Origin: Cordilura impudica | Lineage: Eukaryota; Arthropoda; Insecta; Diptera; Scathophagidae | DNA: 64,000 bases | NCBI GenBank assembly: GCA_963682025.1 | Contig: OY821522.1 | Coordinates: 27,777,454 to 27,841,453, forward strand | Direction of reading: 5' to 3' | Shown here: piece after piece, positions 22,113-32,765 of the stretch | Numbering within the stretch: the stretch's first letter is position 1 | Layout: each line of letters begins with the position of its first letter | The notes under the pieces: model-generated | The model's input: only the letters and a program-made list of their open reading frames with translations | Databases searched by the model: none | Told to the model about the DNA's origin: nothing | Made by a program: the position numbers and the translations under genes

Positions 22113-22688
22113 TATAGTGATTTTATTATTCTATAGTTTAAATTTTAAAGAAAAGTCCAGCAGACTTAAGCTAGTTGTTGTTCTGATCACAAAACCAGAA
22201 TTAATTTTATTTTCTAAAAATCTTGCTTATAAATACCCTATGAGAAGTTCTAGACTTCTACTCTATGAGTGACTTTCTAAAGTACACTCAACATCTTATA
22301 ATTCTAAGAGCGATTTTCTAAAATACGCTCGATAATATTAAATGTATCCAATGCATTTTGTAGTAGGGCGGAGTTTCTCTCTATGTCAGTTTCCATTTAT
22401 GGAGTTTCATAATTTACTTCAAATTATTCAAATATTGTCCAAATAGAAACTGCATGTGTAGCAATTACATTTACTCAAAACAAAATTAAAAATAAATATT
22501 AATGGGTCAGTAGTATCAATTGCATTAGTCAATAGTACTGGTTGTTTACCCCACAAACTATATGTGTAATAATTATGTTTACTAGAATAGAAAAAGTGGA
22601 AAGAAACTCAACCGCAAAACAAAGCATTGTCGTAAGCATGTTGTCAATGTTTACATTAAATCACACGCTATAACATGCATACATTACA
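22113..22688 (-). repeat. 3' LTR of the mdg1-like element
   Basis: 576 bp. On the element strand it begins TGTAATGTATGC and ends CACTATA. A polypurine tract (GGGTAGGGG on the minus strand) abuts it at 22689-22697. Confidence 0.92.
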
Positions 22689-23065
22689 CCCCTACCCTTA
22701 AGAAAATCATATAATTGTTCTTTAGTACACTTGTATGATTTTCAAGTACGTTGTAGTGTGAAGTGCATTCTTATATTGGTAGCAAAAAACATTCAATGTT
22801 CATTGGTAATGTGATACATTTGTATAATTGTTCTAAAAATAAAAATAAAATTCGTTTACTTTGTAAGTTGATTTTTCACTTATAGTATTTTATAGTATTT
22901 TAGGTGTGAGAAAAAAATATTGTGTCGTATTTGTAGTACATTTATTATATGATATAATTATATGTATGCATTTTTTTTTGTATATATATTTTTTTTTTTT
23001 TTTTTATATCTTGCTATGAATGGATTTGTCTGATTATTAATTTTAATGACATAATTAGATTTCGA

Positions 23066-23071
<6 letters not shown>

Positions 23072-23104
<33 letters not shown>

Positions 23105-23264
23105 CCTAGTTCCGCGAAGCCGAGTGGCTTGTCTGCAGATTCTAATTTTGGCTATTTTTTTTTTTTTTTTTTTTTGCAGCGACACACCAAAGCCTCTGGT
23201 GGGAATCGAACCCACGACCCCCGCATGATAGGCGAGCACGCTACCTACTCACCTACCGGGGCGC
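23072..23264 (-). repeat. tRNA-Asp-derived SINE inserted in the mdg1-like element
   Basis: The minus-strand head (23264-23176) has an A-box-like TAGGTAGCGTGCTCGCC and a perfect B box GGTTCGATTCC inside GTGGGTTCGATTCCCAC. The CGCCTATCATGCGGG stretch matches the anticodon arm of tRNA-Asp with one anticodon change. The body is unusual: head, an A tract of about 22 nt, a 55-nt GC-richer segment with a short palindrome (AAGCCGAGTGGCTT), then a second A tract of about 28 nt. No clear target duplication. It lies between integrase and the 3' LTR. Confidence 0.8.
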
Positions 23265-23329
23265 TTGTTTATGTTATACTTGTTAAAAAAAATGTGTTTA
23301 CATATTTAAAAAAAAATTTGGTGTTTTAT

Positions 23330-24154
23330 TTACAATTTCTTATTATATTTCTTTAGTAAATTCTTATGTACAATTTTTGTTTTATTGTTAGTTCTAATGG
23401 TCACATTCAAATCTTCAATACTAATGACCTCGTACGGTCCTTGGTATGGTGACTCATTCTTTTTTCTATTTGTTATTTTGACTAAAACTAAATCTCCTAT
23501 TTTTAATTCTATACTATTAAAATTTTTATATGAATCTAATTTTCTTTTTAACTTTACTTCTTCTGTCATTCTTTTTGCATTTTGTAATGAATATTTTAGT
23601 CTAGTTTTTAACACGTTAAGGTAATTCTCAAAATCATATAATTTATTGTTATCTTGAATTATATCATCTCCAGGCAAACTGGGTAATTTACCAAAAATCA
23701 ATTCAAATGGTGAATAATCAGTGTCAATATGTGGAGTAGTATTATACGCGAAGGTATATTATGGAATCCAAGCACACCAATTATCATCTTCAACGAAGGA
23801 TAAGAAATATTCATTTAATACCCTATGATTTCTCTCAACCGTCCCTAGAGTTTCATGATGATAAGGTGTGTAGAATTTTTGCTCCACTTTCAACAATTCA
23901 CATATTCCCTTTAATAGTTTGTTTGTAAATTCGGTACCATTATCTGATTTTAATGTTTTAAATGTTCCATGTTTTAATATTACGTTTTCTACTAGCGCTT
24001 TCGCTATTGATTTAGCTTCCTTTGTCTCTAATGGACAAGCTATTACATAATTGGTGAGCTCGCATTGCATCGTAAGTATGTACCTATATCCTGCCGTTGG
24101 TCTTAATGGACCCAATGTGTCTATTACAATTGTCTCAAAACTATTACTTGGCAA
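23330..24154 (-). pseudogene. pol: mdg1-like integrase core and C-terminus
   Basis: Two adjacent open segments. 23759-24154 carries the catalytic triad: VIDTLGPLRP, KSDNGTEFTN and GTVERNHRVL. 23330-23701 is the C-terminal part, with the PYQGPYEVISI DNA-binding block near its end. A stop and frame change lie between them (about 23702-23758). The product would integrate element cDNA. Confidence 0.85.
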
Positions 24155-25270
24155 GGATCACACGTTCCTATAAATTCCTTAACCATTTTGTTCTTATTCT
24201 TCCAAATATATATTTGTTTCAATCGGAGTAGTGTCTTGCTTACCCCAAAATGTCCCCCGCTTGGTGTATTATGATAACATTCTATTAGTTCCTTTTTTCT
24301 ATCTTCATTTTCTATTCTTTGAGGATTTCTATATAACTTTATTCTGACGTCAGTTTTCTTTTCTCTATTTATGATTTCTTTAAATCTCTCATGGGTGACT
24401 ATGTTGAATATGTTATCACTCTTCTCGAGAGCATAACTTCTATAATTCAATCTCTCTAATGCAGATATTAGTTTCTCCAATATATTATCTAAATAATATG
24501 GATTGTCGCTAAATCTTACGGCCGTTATATTGAGACTATTATCGTCCTCAATTTTTATTTCCTTAGTGCACCTCTTATCTAATACAAATTTTAATTTCCT
24601 CGCGCGCTTTTTATCGTTTGTCGATGTACAGTCCCAGACTATGAGTTGATCAGACTCACCTTTGGTCATCCCATCTGTTACTTCATTTACTATCTTGTTG
24701 TGAGTTTTCTTCTCACTCATTCCCCTTGTTATCACCAATGCCTTTTTTATTGATTCGTCTATCTTAGGAGGTATCATGTTCTTTAGTATGTCAGAGTCTA
24801 AGTTTATTCTCGAAAGTGCATCCGCATTAGTATTGTTAATGCTTTTCTTGTATACAATCTGAAAGTCATAATCAGATAGTTCTAATCGGATCCTTGTTAA
24901 TTCTGAGCTTGGATTTCGGTGAGAAAATAATGCCACTAAAGGTCTATGGTCAGTTACGACAACAAATTTTCCACCATACAAATACGGTCTAAAAAATTGT
25001 ATATCCCAATATATGCCAAGTAATTCTTTTTCTATTACTGGTTTGTTCTTTTCGTGTTTATTCAGTGAACGACTAGCATAAGATATTGGTCTCTCCTCAC
25101 CAATTTCACCTTGTGATAATATAGCTCCTAAAGCAAAGTCGGACGCATCGGTGGTGTCAAGATAAAGGGTTTTTCAAAATTTGGATATTGCAAAATAGGT
25201 GGACTAATCAATTTTTGTTTTAACAACTCAAAAGCAGATTGATATTGCCCTGTCCATTCAAATTTTGCTT
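24124..25270 (-). pseudogene. pol: mdg1-like RNase H and integrase zinc domain
   Basis: 24124-24981 is open for 285 codons. It begins in the RNase H domain (VVTDHRPLVALF, then NNTNADALSR) and ends with the integrase zinc finger (YHNTPSGGHFGVSKT...GTCDPC). The first half of RNase H, including the DASDFALGA block at about 25150, lies upstream in a different frame, so at least one frameshift separates them. The last few residues run into the overlapping integrase frame. Confidence 0.82.
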
Positions 25271-25287
25271 TCTTTCTCAATAATCCA

Positions 25288-25827
25288 TTAAGTCAATTTG
25301 CTATAGTTACAAAATGCCACGAATCTTCTCACTTCATCCGCGTTTTTGGGTATTGGATATCTTTCTATTGTCCCAAATTTTCCCGGATCTGGTTTAATAC
25401 CGTTCGGAGTTATCAAAAGACCAAGATATATTACCTCAGGCCTTAAAAAACAACATCTACTCGCATTAAGTTTCAAATTATACCTTGTCAACCTGTCCAG
25501 ACCCTTTGTTAAATTCGCGTTGTGATGTTTTAAACTACATCCGAAAACGATTATGTCATCAACATATAGAAAAGCTTCGGATTCTAGGCCAGACAAAGCT
25601 ATCGTCAACATACGTTGAAAGCTGTTTGATGATATTTTCAAACCAAAAGGTAGTCTTGTATATTGATAATGACCGTCAGGTGTTGAGAATGCAGTATATG
25701 GACGTGATTGTCGATCAAGTTCTATTTGGTGGAACGAACTCGTCATATCCAAAGTTGAGAAATATTTGGCTCTGCCAAGTTTGTCCAAAACATCGTCTAA
25801 TATCGTCAAATGAAATTTATCGTTCAC
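25288..25827 (-). pseudogene. pol: mdg1-like reverse transcriptase
   Basis: 180 codons covering the RT palm: FSTLDMTSSFHQIELD with the first catalytic Asp, LPFGLKISSNSFQRM, and the catalytic FLYVDDIIVFG motif (about 25570). The N-terminal fingers are missing or out of frame, since the protease frame ends at 25839 close by. That suggests a deletion of roughly 100 codons between protease and RT. Confidence 0.85.
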
Positions 25828-25838
25828 AATCTTGTCAT

Positions 25839-26400
25839 TTAAAAAATTTCATAGTTTTTCAATGGTGTTGTTTGTATTCTAAGATTTTCTACTATAGTGG
25901 TTTTATCCGTCACGTTCAATAGTTTTATATGTTGATTACCTTCCTTTGGTACTATAATGTAAGCTAAATACACACCTTCCATAATCTCTCTATTCAAAAC
26001 CAAGCTATTTAATTTTATCGGAAAAGGTATTATCATTTCACTCCTTGGTGGTATCTCTACATAATTGATGTTAAATCTGTTATCATTGATTGGAATTATA
26101 ATGTCCTCGCCATTTAACTCAAATGTCAATATATACCTATCGTAGTCAATTTTGCACCTTAATTTTGATAGAAAATCTCTACCCAAAATCCCATCCGTGT
26201 TTATGGGAAAATTATCCCTAACTAATTGCACTTTATGTCTAATAATATTGTCATTTATTTCTATCCCCATAACAGTTGAACCAAAGGACCTCAGCTGTCC
26301 CTCTGATATCCCACTTAAATTACATATATCATCCAAATTTATATCATATTAGTCTAATAAATTTTCCTTGCACAGTGATATATCTGCACCTGTGTCTATT
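25839..26400 (-). pseudogene. pol: mdg1-like protease region
   Basis: The active site LIDTGADISLC is readable at about 26400-26370. A TAA (26348-26350) interrupts it shortly afterwards. The open part 25839-26336 continues with the flap and TDGILGRDFL block and the long linker toward RT. The retropepsin would process the Gag-Pol polyprotein. Confidence 0.8.
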
Positions 26401-26488
26401 AAAAAAGTAAGAATGCGTTCGGTGTTCAGCACATTCAACTTAATGTAATTTCTAAGATTTGATGATATACTATATATTTTCTCGTTAT

Positions 26489-27679
26489 TTATTGGGTTCT
26501 CGGAGATACTTGTCGAGTAGTCTCCGGCCCTAGGGAGTTTCCCTGGTCACCAATCTGATTTATATTGTATCTTCTGTTACCATTATAAGAATTTCTATTA
26601 TTATTATTACGATATCTATTGGAACTGTTGTTGCCACTATTTCCATTATTATTGTTACAGTTGTTCCTATTATTGTTGTTGTTTCTATTGGCATTGAAAT
26701 TTCTATTCCCATTATTATTGTTATTATTGTTCATCAAGTTAGATCGGCATATTCTCGCAAAGTGACCCAATTAGCCACATTTATTGCATTTCACACCATC
26801 AGCAGGACATCTACCATTAAAATGGTTTTGACCACATTTTCCGCATTTTGTCCGTCCCTGTTGACTGTTCGTGAAATTACCAGTAGAATGGATTTCCAGT
26901 GCCTCGGTGAAAGTCGAAACTCTACTAGCGTTAATGGTCGACAGTACCTGTTGGTCTCTCAAGCCGCTTTTGAATATATTGAAGCTGTTAAATTGTTTGT
27001 TCGGACTATTGATGCCCTATCATTTTCCCCGATTTGTGAAATCTGGATCTCATTGAGTTCTGCAACTAATTCCTGAACCCGGTCTGAAAATTGTCTCACT
27101 GATTCACCCTTCTGAGTCAATTTTGATATTTTATTCAGGACAACACTTGTGATCCCAACTGGTCTATATGATTTTTTCAATGCCCTTATTAATTCTGAAA
27201 TATTGGTTGGAACAGTTTCCTGTCTCACCATATTCTGTACTTTTGTTTCTAAGCAAGTCTTAAATATGTATTCAAAAAAACAATTTTGTTTGGCTTCAGT
27301 AATTGTACCATTTGCCAATTCTAATCTTGTTATAAAATTGTCTAATTCTCCTTTTTTTTCCTGTAAATACTGGCACAAGTTTGCTAATGCCATTTAGCTC
27401 ATGTATATCCATCGTTTCCATTATGATACCTTGTCTTTTTACCTTGTTAATTTTCTTTTCTAAATGTAGGTTTAGTATATCTAACGCCTCTTTCTGTAAG
27501 TTCTTAAACTCTTGTGTTAGCAAAGTTTTCTCTTCCTTTGATACAATTTTTAATAGATTATCTACAAAATCCTTTTCTATATTTTCTAGCTTTAGCTTTT
27601 TCACTGCTATCGTATCTTCCGAGTACGGACGTCCTAAGCTCTTCCTTGCATTGGCTATTAATGTCTTTAAATTTTCCAA
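26489..27679 (-). pseudogene. gag: mdg1-like gag with two zinc knuckles
   Basis: Starts at ATG 27679 with a helical, lysine-rich N-terminus. A frameshift near 27340 leads to the capsid-like segment 26959-27393 (RQFSDRVQELVAELN). A further change leads to the nucleocapsid: CGKCGQNHFNGRC (first CCHC) and KCNKCG-stop-LGHFARIC, where TAA at 26768-26770 falls inside the second knuckle. The C-terminus (26489-26770) is almost entirely Asn with Arg, a low-complexity tract. Gag would form the particle and bind RNA. Confidence 0.82.
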
Positions 27680-27705
27680 GGTTATTGTATTAAATCTATG
27701 TAATT

Positions 27706-27868
27706 CTATAATTTATGTAAATTCTTTTTTTTTCGTTTTCATATAACAAAAAATTTGTTTTATTTTATAACATTTTCTAGTGATATTCTATAATTCTATA
27801 ATTTATGTAAATTATTTTTTTTTTGTTTTCATATAAAAAAATTTGTTTTATTTTACAACATTTTCTTT
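27706..27868. repeat. Two tandem 80-bp AT-rich copies upstream of gag
   Basis: CTATAATTCTATAATTTATG begins each unit (about 27706 and 27789), and both continue to CATTTTCT with a few substitutions and T-run changes. They lie between the small membrane ORF and the gag ATG. Confidence 0.8.
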
Positions 27869-27879
27869 TCTTATTTCTA

Positions 27880-28086
27880 TTAATTTTTCTTTTTCTTAAA
27901 AATATTTTTTAATGAAAATAATGTTTCTACAATATCTAAATTCTCTATTTCATCAGCAACTAATTCTCCCAAATGATTGGTTTCTTCCTTAGCTATATCT
28001 GTTATACAATTTTTTATTATTTTCTTTATCATTAGTATGACTACTATTAAAATAACGATGATTATAATCATTCGTATACTACACAT
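27880..28086 (-). CDS. Small single-pass membrane protein in the mdg1-like leader
   Basis: 68 codons. Residues 5-24 form an uninterrupted run of Ile, Val, Leu and Met (IIIIVILIVVILMI), followed by two lysines and an acidic/basic tail ending KKKK. It looks like a short type III or tail-exposed membrane protein. It sits between the basic ORF at 28324-28599 and gag, in the long leader where mdg1/412 elements are known to hold small ORFs of unknown role. It could be a chance ORF, but AT-rich chance ORFs seldom give so clean a membrane segment followed by lysines. Confidence 0.5.
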   Translation of the reverse strand: MCSIRMIIIIVILIVVILMIKKIIKNCITDIAKEETNHLGELVADEIENLDIVETLFSLKNIFKKKKN

Positions 28087-28323
28087 TTTTATAGTGTTTT
28101 GTTTTATGTAAAAAAAATTATTATTTTTATTTTTTTTTTAAGATTATTTTGAATAAGATTTTAGGTGCTAATTATAAATTAAAGCACACTTAGATTTTTT
28201 TTTTTGTGTTCCCTATTTTTGCCACGAGCGAGTTATCGCTTACTGGCCCTACGAGTGCGGACTAGACGCACTTCGTTTATAAGCTAAGTTTTTTTTTATA
28301 TATATATATTTTTTTTTATTTAT

Positions 28324-28599
28324 TTAATTGTTCCGATTTTTTAAGTATTCTTCAATAAGGAACTCCGTCTCGTTGATCCGTTTCCATATCCGAGATGACT
28401 TGCTCCAAGTTGGTGGTGGATTTGAGTTGATTTGCCTTAGTAAAATCGCCTTCTGCCGCCTCAATTTCTGGACATAGCCGCCTCTTCGTTTTTTTCTCAA
28501 CACGTTCGGTATTGTTGGTTCAGCTGATGTAGTCTTCTTCTTCTGTTGACGTTGCCTGTATTGCTCCAACGTCAAGGGTTGTGGACCTTCTTTCGTCAT
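28324..28599 (-). CDS. Small basic leader ORF of the mdg1-like element
   Basis: 91 codons, rich in Arg, Lys and Gln. The block RKKRRGGYVQKLRRQKAILL is strongly basic and helical, then a Pro-rich turn and the WKRINETEFLIEEYL helix. I infer an RNA-binding or nuclear role from charge only; no domain is recognised. It is the first ORF after the PBS and leader repeats. Base composition here is less AT-biased than the flanks, which supports real coding. Confidence 0.55.
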   Translation of the reverse strand: MTKEGPQPLTLEQYRQRQQKKKTTSAEPTIPNVLRKKRRGGYVQKLRRQKAILLRQINSNPPPTWSKSSRIWKRINETEFLIEEYLKNRNN

Positions 28600-28659
28600 C
28601 TACGCAGCTGGCGGATTTTTGGCTATCCACGCCAGGACTATTTTAATTTATTCTTTCTA

Positions 28660-28830
28660 AGTGCAATTAAGCACAGTTAGGTTGGTGCAGAGTCAAACTC
28701 TTCAATCAGTGCAGTTAAGCACTATTGTTTCAAGTGCATTTAAGCACAGTCTGGCAGGATCTATTGGTTTTATTATACTTTCTTTTTTTTTTTGCCAAGT
28801 GCACCTAAGCACAGTTTGGCAGGATCGCCA
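28660..28830 (-). promoter_or_regulatory. Leader with four AGTGC-N5-AGCAC mini-hairpins and PBS
   Basis: AGTGCAATTAAGCACAG (28660-28676), AGTGCAGTTAAGCAC (28708-28722), AGTGCATTTAAGCACAG (28733-28749) and AGTGCACCTAAGCACAG (28798-28814) are repeated imperfect palindromes. The last abuts the PBS TGGCAGGATCGCCA (28817-28830). A second partial PBS-like TGGCAGGATC follows the third hairpin (28752-28761), so the repeat unit appears to have included the PBS. Confidence 0.75.
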
Positions 28831-29405
28831 TATAGTGATTTTATTATTCTATAGTTTAAATTTTAAAGAAAAGTCCAGCAGATTTAAGCTAGTTGTTGTT
28901 CTGATCACAAAACCAGAATTAATTTTATTTTCTAAAAATCTTGCTTATAAATACCCTATGAGAAGTTCTAGACTTCTACTCTATGAATGACTTTCTAAAG
29001 TACACTCAATATCTTATAATTCTAAGAGCGATTTTCTAAAATACGCTCGATAATATTAAATGTATCCAATGCATTTTGTAGTAGGGCGGAGTATCTCTCT
29101 ATGTCAGTTTCCAATATGGAGTTTCATAATTTACTTCAAATTATTCAAATATTGTCCAAATAGAAACTGCATGTGTAGCAATTACATTTACTCAAAACAA
29201 AATTAAAAATAAATATTAATGGGTCAGTAGTATCAATTGCATTAGTCAATAGTACTGGTTGTTTACCCCACAAACTATATGTGTAATAATTATGTTTACT
29301 AGAATAGAAAAAGTGGAAAGAAACTCAACCGCCAAACAAAGCATTGTCGTAAGCATGTTGTCAATGTTTACATTAAATCACACGCTATAACATGCATACA
29401 TTACA
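28831..29405 (-). repeat. 5' LTR of the mdg1-like element
   Basis: 575 bp, about seven differences from the LTR at 22113-22688, with ATAT (29406-29409) as the outer target duplication. Its inner end joins the PBS with no spacer. Confidence 0.92.
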
Positions 29406-29539
29406 ATATCATTGTAATTATATATCTGTTAGTTTATTTTATCTAGAATCGTTTGGCCTCAATTGGCTTTAATATTATCTCATTATAAATAAACAAATAA
29501 TTATCTTTTATCAAAAGACTATTTATTATCTTCAAATAT

Positions 29540-29975
29540 CTAAGTTACATTTTTAAGACTAAAATCACCCAAAACTGTAACTTTTTTGTTATTTGAACAT
29601 AAATTTACAACACAATTAATATTATATAAATATTTTTGATAAACATCACTTGTACTTGAAGGAGATATACGATACAATAAAAAATAGTGATTTACCAAAT
29701 GCATTAGAAATTGTGACACATAGTTGCTCAATATCGCCAATATAATTTAAAGATAATAAACGGCTGGAAGTGTCACCTCTTACTGCCAATAGCACACCGC
29801 CACCTTTTTTAGGTCCATCAGGCAAAAAACATACATCACAACGGTAGATTTTATAAAAATCATCAAAGAATTCAGCACTATTTATTTCACTTGATAACCA
29901 AGTTTAAGTTATGGCAATTATGTCATATTCACTTAAAGAAAAGCAAGGCAAAAGTGAGTGGCTTTACTTCTAATA
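29540..29975 (-). pseudogene. Jockey/CR1-like LINE ORF2, endonuclease fragment
   Basis: Reading the minus strand across frames gives the order typical of the APE endonuclease of jockey/CR1-type LINEs: QNANGIRSK (about 29975), YDIIAI..TWLSSEI, GGGVLLAV (about 29785), a DIEQLCVTISNAF segment and VTVLGDFSL near 29560. The catalytic ETW glutamate position is changed. At least two frameshifts are present. The fragment stops before RT. It belongs with the ORF1 pieces at 30150-30493 and 37786-38200. Confidence 0.65.
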
Positions 29976-30149
29976 CCATTTGCATTTTGGTAATGTACTG
30001 AATAGCTGCAATTTTTTTATTTAATTTACAATTTGACTGGGGTAACTGAATAATATGTACATGGTTGGCAGCTCTGCTGTTTTTTTTTTTTTTTTGGAAA
30101 AAATACAAAAGGGCGGATTTTTATATTAGCGGGCCATAAGGCAGATTTT

Positions 30150-30493
30150 AAACAGATTTTGGTGATACACCTAATTTGAAATTAACGTGCTTCAGTGTAT
30201 TAACATCGACATCTTTCGTAACCAACGTCGTACATTTGAAATGTTGTTTACCAATCTCTGTATTTTTTCCAATATATGCAATGACATTATCAGCAGTAAC
30301 AGCCGCTTTGAAGGAAGAACATTATATATTTTTTTCTCATATTTTTTTCTCACAACCACACCAAGATGGTTTGTGTCTTTCTCTCCATCAACAATTACAC
30401 GATTTCTACGTTTACGCCTATGTACTTTCGTACAATGAGTTTCATGTCTATCAGGCTCATGCATGTTTGATCCAACATTTGAAACAGCCTTAG
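30150..30493 (-). pseudogene. Jockey/CR1-like LINE ORF1, C-terminal part
   Basis: The minus strand encodes a basic HRRKRRNRV segment and then, after a frameshift, TADNVIAYIGKNTEIG... and LKHVNFKLGVSPKS, the order seen at the end of zinc/PHD-type ORF1 proteins of CR1/jockey LINEs (alternate RRM-like fold ending in FKxGVP). It lies directly upstream of the endonuclease fragment on the same strand and ends at the insertion point of the hairpin-headed repeat at about 30497. Confidence 0.5.
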
Positions 30494-30499
30494 GAAAAG

Positions 30500-31930
30500 A
30501 AAAACAAGTAAGAGTGTTTAATTCGGCTGTGCCGAATCTTTGATACCCTCCACCTCGGTTTGAGTATTGATAATAACTATAAACATAATATTGGAAAAAG
30601 TAAACAATTTGTTAAACTTAATACCAAATTATTTCAGAAAATTCTTTAGGTTGGTTTTCGTCTTTTCTATTATTTCGGATTTATTTCGGTGTTTGCTTTT
30701 TGGTCATTGTGGTTGCTGATCGGCATGCATTTTGGTTATATACTTATATGCATGCGTTTCCGGTTATATGACATAACTTCTCGTTTAATTTAGTTTTTGC
30801 TAATTAAATAGCTCGCCCTAACCTCCATTGCAAAGGTAATGGTTGTGTAGGGTGGCTACATGCATTAAATCGTGTTAATTGGAGATGGCTGTATAGTTTC
30901 TTTTAACTGGCCTAATATTTCTTCATTGTGGCCATATAGGTCGGATGGAGTAACAAAATAATAACAAAAAAAAAGCTCTCTCAACTTTTTTATTAAAATA
31001 TTGCCATATTTGGAAAACATAGAGAATAAATTTATAATAATAATAAATAATCAAATTAGGGATGCCAAACACAAAGAACCAAATGTTTAAACATTTTAAA
31101 TAAAATAATTTGTTATCTTTATTTTCTGAAAAACTTCAAATTTTCATCCAAAAAAATTGTGAAAAATAATACATAAATAACATTATCATCAAATTGCGTT
31201 TATTTATGTAGCAATTTTTATGTTCGCAATTCTTAAATATCATTTGAGGTTTTCTAAAATTCATTGAATTTAAATTAATGTTTTCTGTAGTCCGATTCTG
31301 TAAATTTCAACGATCCGACAATCGCAAAATATATCGACAGCTACTGATGTTTGCACTAAGGATTAAGTGATTCACTAAGTACATACATCTTAACGACAGT
31401 CGACAAATCTTTTTTTTCTATTTATTTAAGTTGTAAACGAGTGGCATCTCTGTCAAAATAAGCGAAAAACACAAAGAATAGAAAAAAAACAAATTACTTC
31501 GTGTTTGACAGGATGATTTTATGTTTATGTTTAATATCTTTATTTTGTTTACTAATATTTCTGTTTATTTATTTGAAAATGAAATAATGAATTGAATATG
31601 CTATTTAATTTTTTTATTTATATAAAAATTTTTTTAATAAAAGCAAAATATTTTCACTATTTTATGATTTTTATTTATGTATGACGACATAACAACCTAA
31701 AAATTTAAGTTTTTATCGATTGAATAAACAACACAAAAATGGTTATCGTTTAGATAACAACAACAGCTGACTTTAACAACAGCGAATATCGTTTAAAAAT
31801 TTTACTGATAATTTCGCTATTTTCTTTTTTTAACGATTCAACTATCGTTAAAAGAAGTTACTGAATCGCGGTACTGAAAAGTTATTAACTTCTCCTGAAT
31901 GGCAATATTTTTTTTAAATGTAAACATTTT
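30500..31930. repeat. Dispersed hairpin-headed repeat, copy C
   Basis: Starts ACAAGTAAGAGTG (30504), then a perfect hairpin ATTCGGC-TGT-GCCGAAT (30521-30537) and GATACCCTCCACC. The following 1.4 kb matches copies A (10801-11863) and B (19302-20717). Its far end may be the hairpin at 37751-37784, because ORF1 of the same LINE flanks both points. Non-coding. Confidence 0.85.
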
Positions 31931-32417
31931 TGGTGTTTTTTTTTGGAATTTCAATTTGTGTTTAACGAATAAAATTTATATATTAAAGATGCAATTGATG
32001 TCTTCTAAATTTAAAATTATTATTTCCGACGTTTTGATATGGTTTTCTGAAATTCAATTAATATTTTCTAATTTATAATTGGAAATTTTTATTAGAATTG
32101 ATATTTTCTTAAATTTGAATGGAAAATTTAAAAAGTGCAATTTTGTATATATGTGAATAATAATGCTTTCGTAATATTTAAAAATTAGATGTAATCGCAA
32201 TCAGATATTTTGTAGGTAAAGCAGAATAATAGTTCTATATAACTATGTAGAACTGTTTTGAAAGCAAAAAAACTCATTGATGAACTCGGTAACACTATTT
32301 TATAAAGACAACAAAAAGTTAACATGCCAAACTTATGTTCATATTTATAAAAGAATAATGAAAAACGTATGAAATAAAAGCCCAGCCCGTGTATACTCTT
32401 AACATTGTTCTGTATGA
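31931..32417. other. AT-rich spacer, no feature seen
   Basis: I see no convincing ORF, repeat or RNA gene in this stretch. It lies inside the interval that splits the LINE. Confidence 0.6.
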
Positions 32418-32659
32418 TATCTAGTTGAAAATATTGACATTCATGTTAAAATAGATATAACTATTGCAAAGCTAATTAGAACAAAAATTGCGGCGCCATC
32501 TACTGTGGCGTAGCAACACTGAGCGAAATGAAGTTTGGTATCTAATTGAAAATGTTGACATTCGTGTTAAAATAGAAATAACTATTGCAAAGCTAATTAG
32601 AACAAAAATTGTGGCGCCATCTACTGCGGCATAGTCACGCTGAGCAAAATGAAGTGACA
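32418..32659. repeat. Tandem duplication of a 120-bp unit with a CTCF-like motif
   Basis: Unit 1 (32418-32538) and unit 2 (32539-32659) share TCTARTTGAAAATRTTGACA and the rest with about 12 substitutions. Each contains GGCGCCATCTACTGYGGC (32492-32509, 32613-32630), whose reverse complement resembles the core of the CTCF binding site (AGATGGCGC). Binding is an inference from the motif. Confidence 0.75.
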
Positions 32660-32765
32660 CTCTGCTAATGCAAAAGAAATGTATGTAACAAAATATTGCA
32701 GAATTTTATGTAAATAAAATAATATACCGATTTATTTCTAACATGTAGTTACTATGGATATACAT

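Larger units (their letters stand above)
22113..29405 (-). mobile_element. mdg1/412-like Ty3/gypsy retrotransposon
   Basis: 7293 bp on the minus strand. Order: LTR (28831-29405), PBS, long leader with two small ORFs, gag, protease, RT, RNase H, integrase, purine tract (22689-22699), LTR (22113-22688). The target duplication is ATAT (22109-22112 and 29406-29409). LTRs differ at about seven positions of 575, near 1.2 percent. The long leader with small ORFs, the Arg-type PBS and the Asn-rich nucleocapsid point to the mdg1/412 group. There is no env. Gag, protease and pol carry stops and frameshifts. Confidence 0.9.

Noticed and set aside
23176..23264. Possible functional tRNA-Asp gene on the minus strand
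   Set aside because: The acceptor stem does not pair, the anticodon is altered and poly(A) follows, so it is a SINE head.
27706..27868. Possible CRISPR-like direct repeats
   Set aside because: Only two adjacent units without spacers, in an insect retrotransposon.
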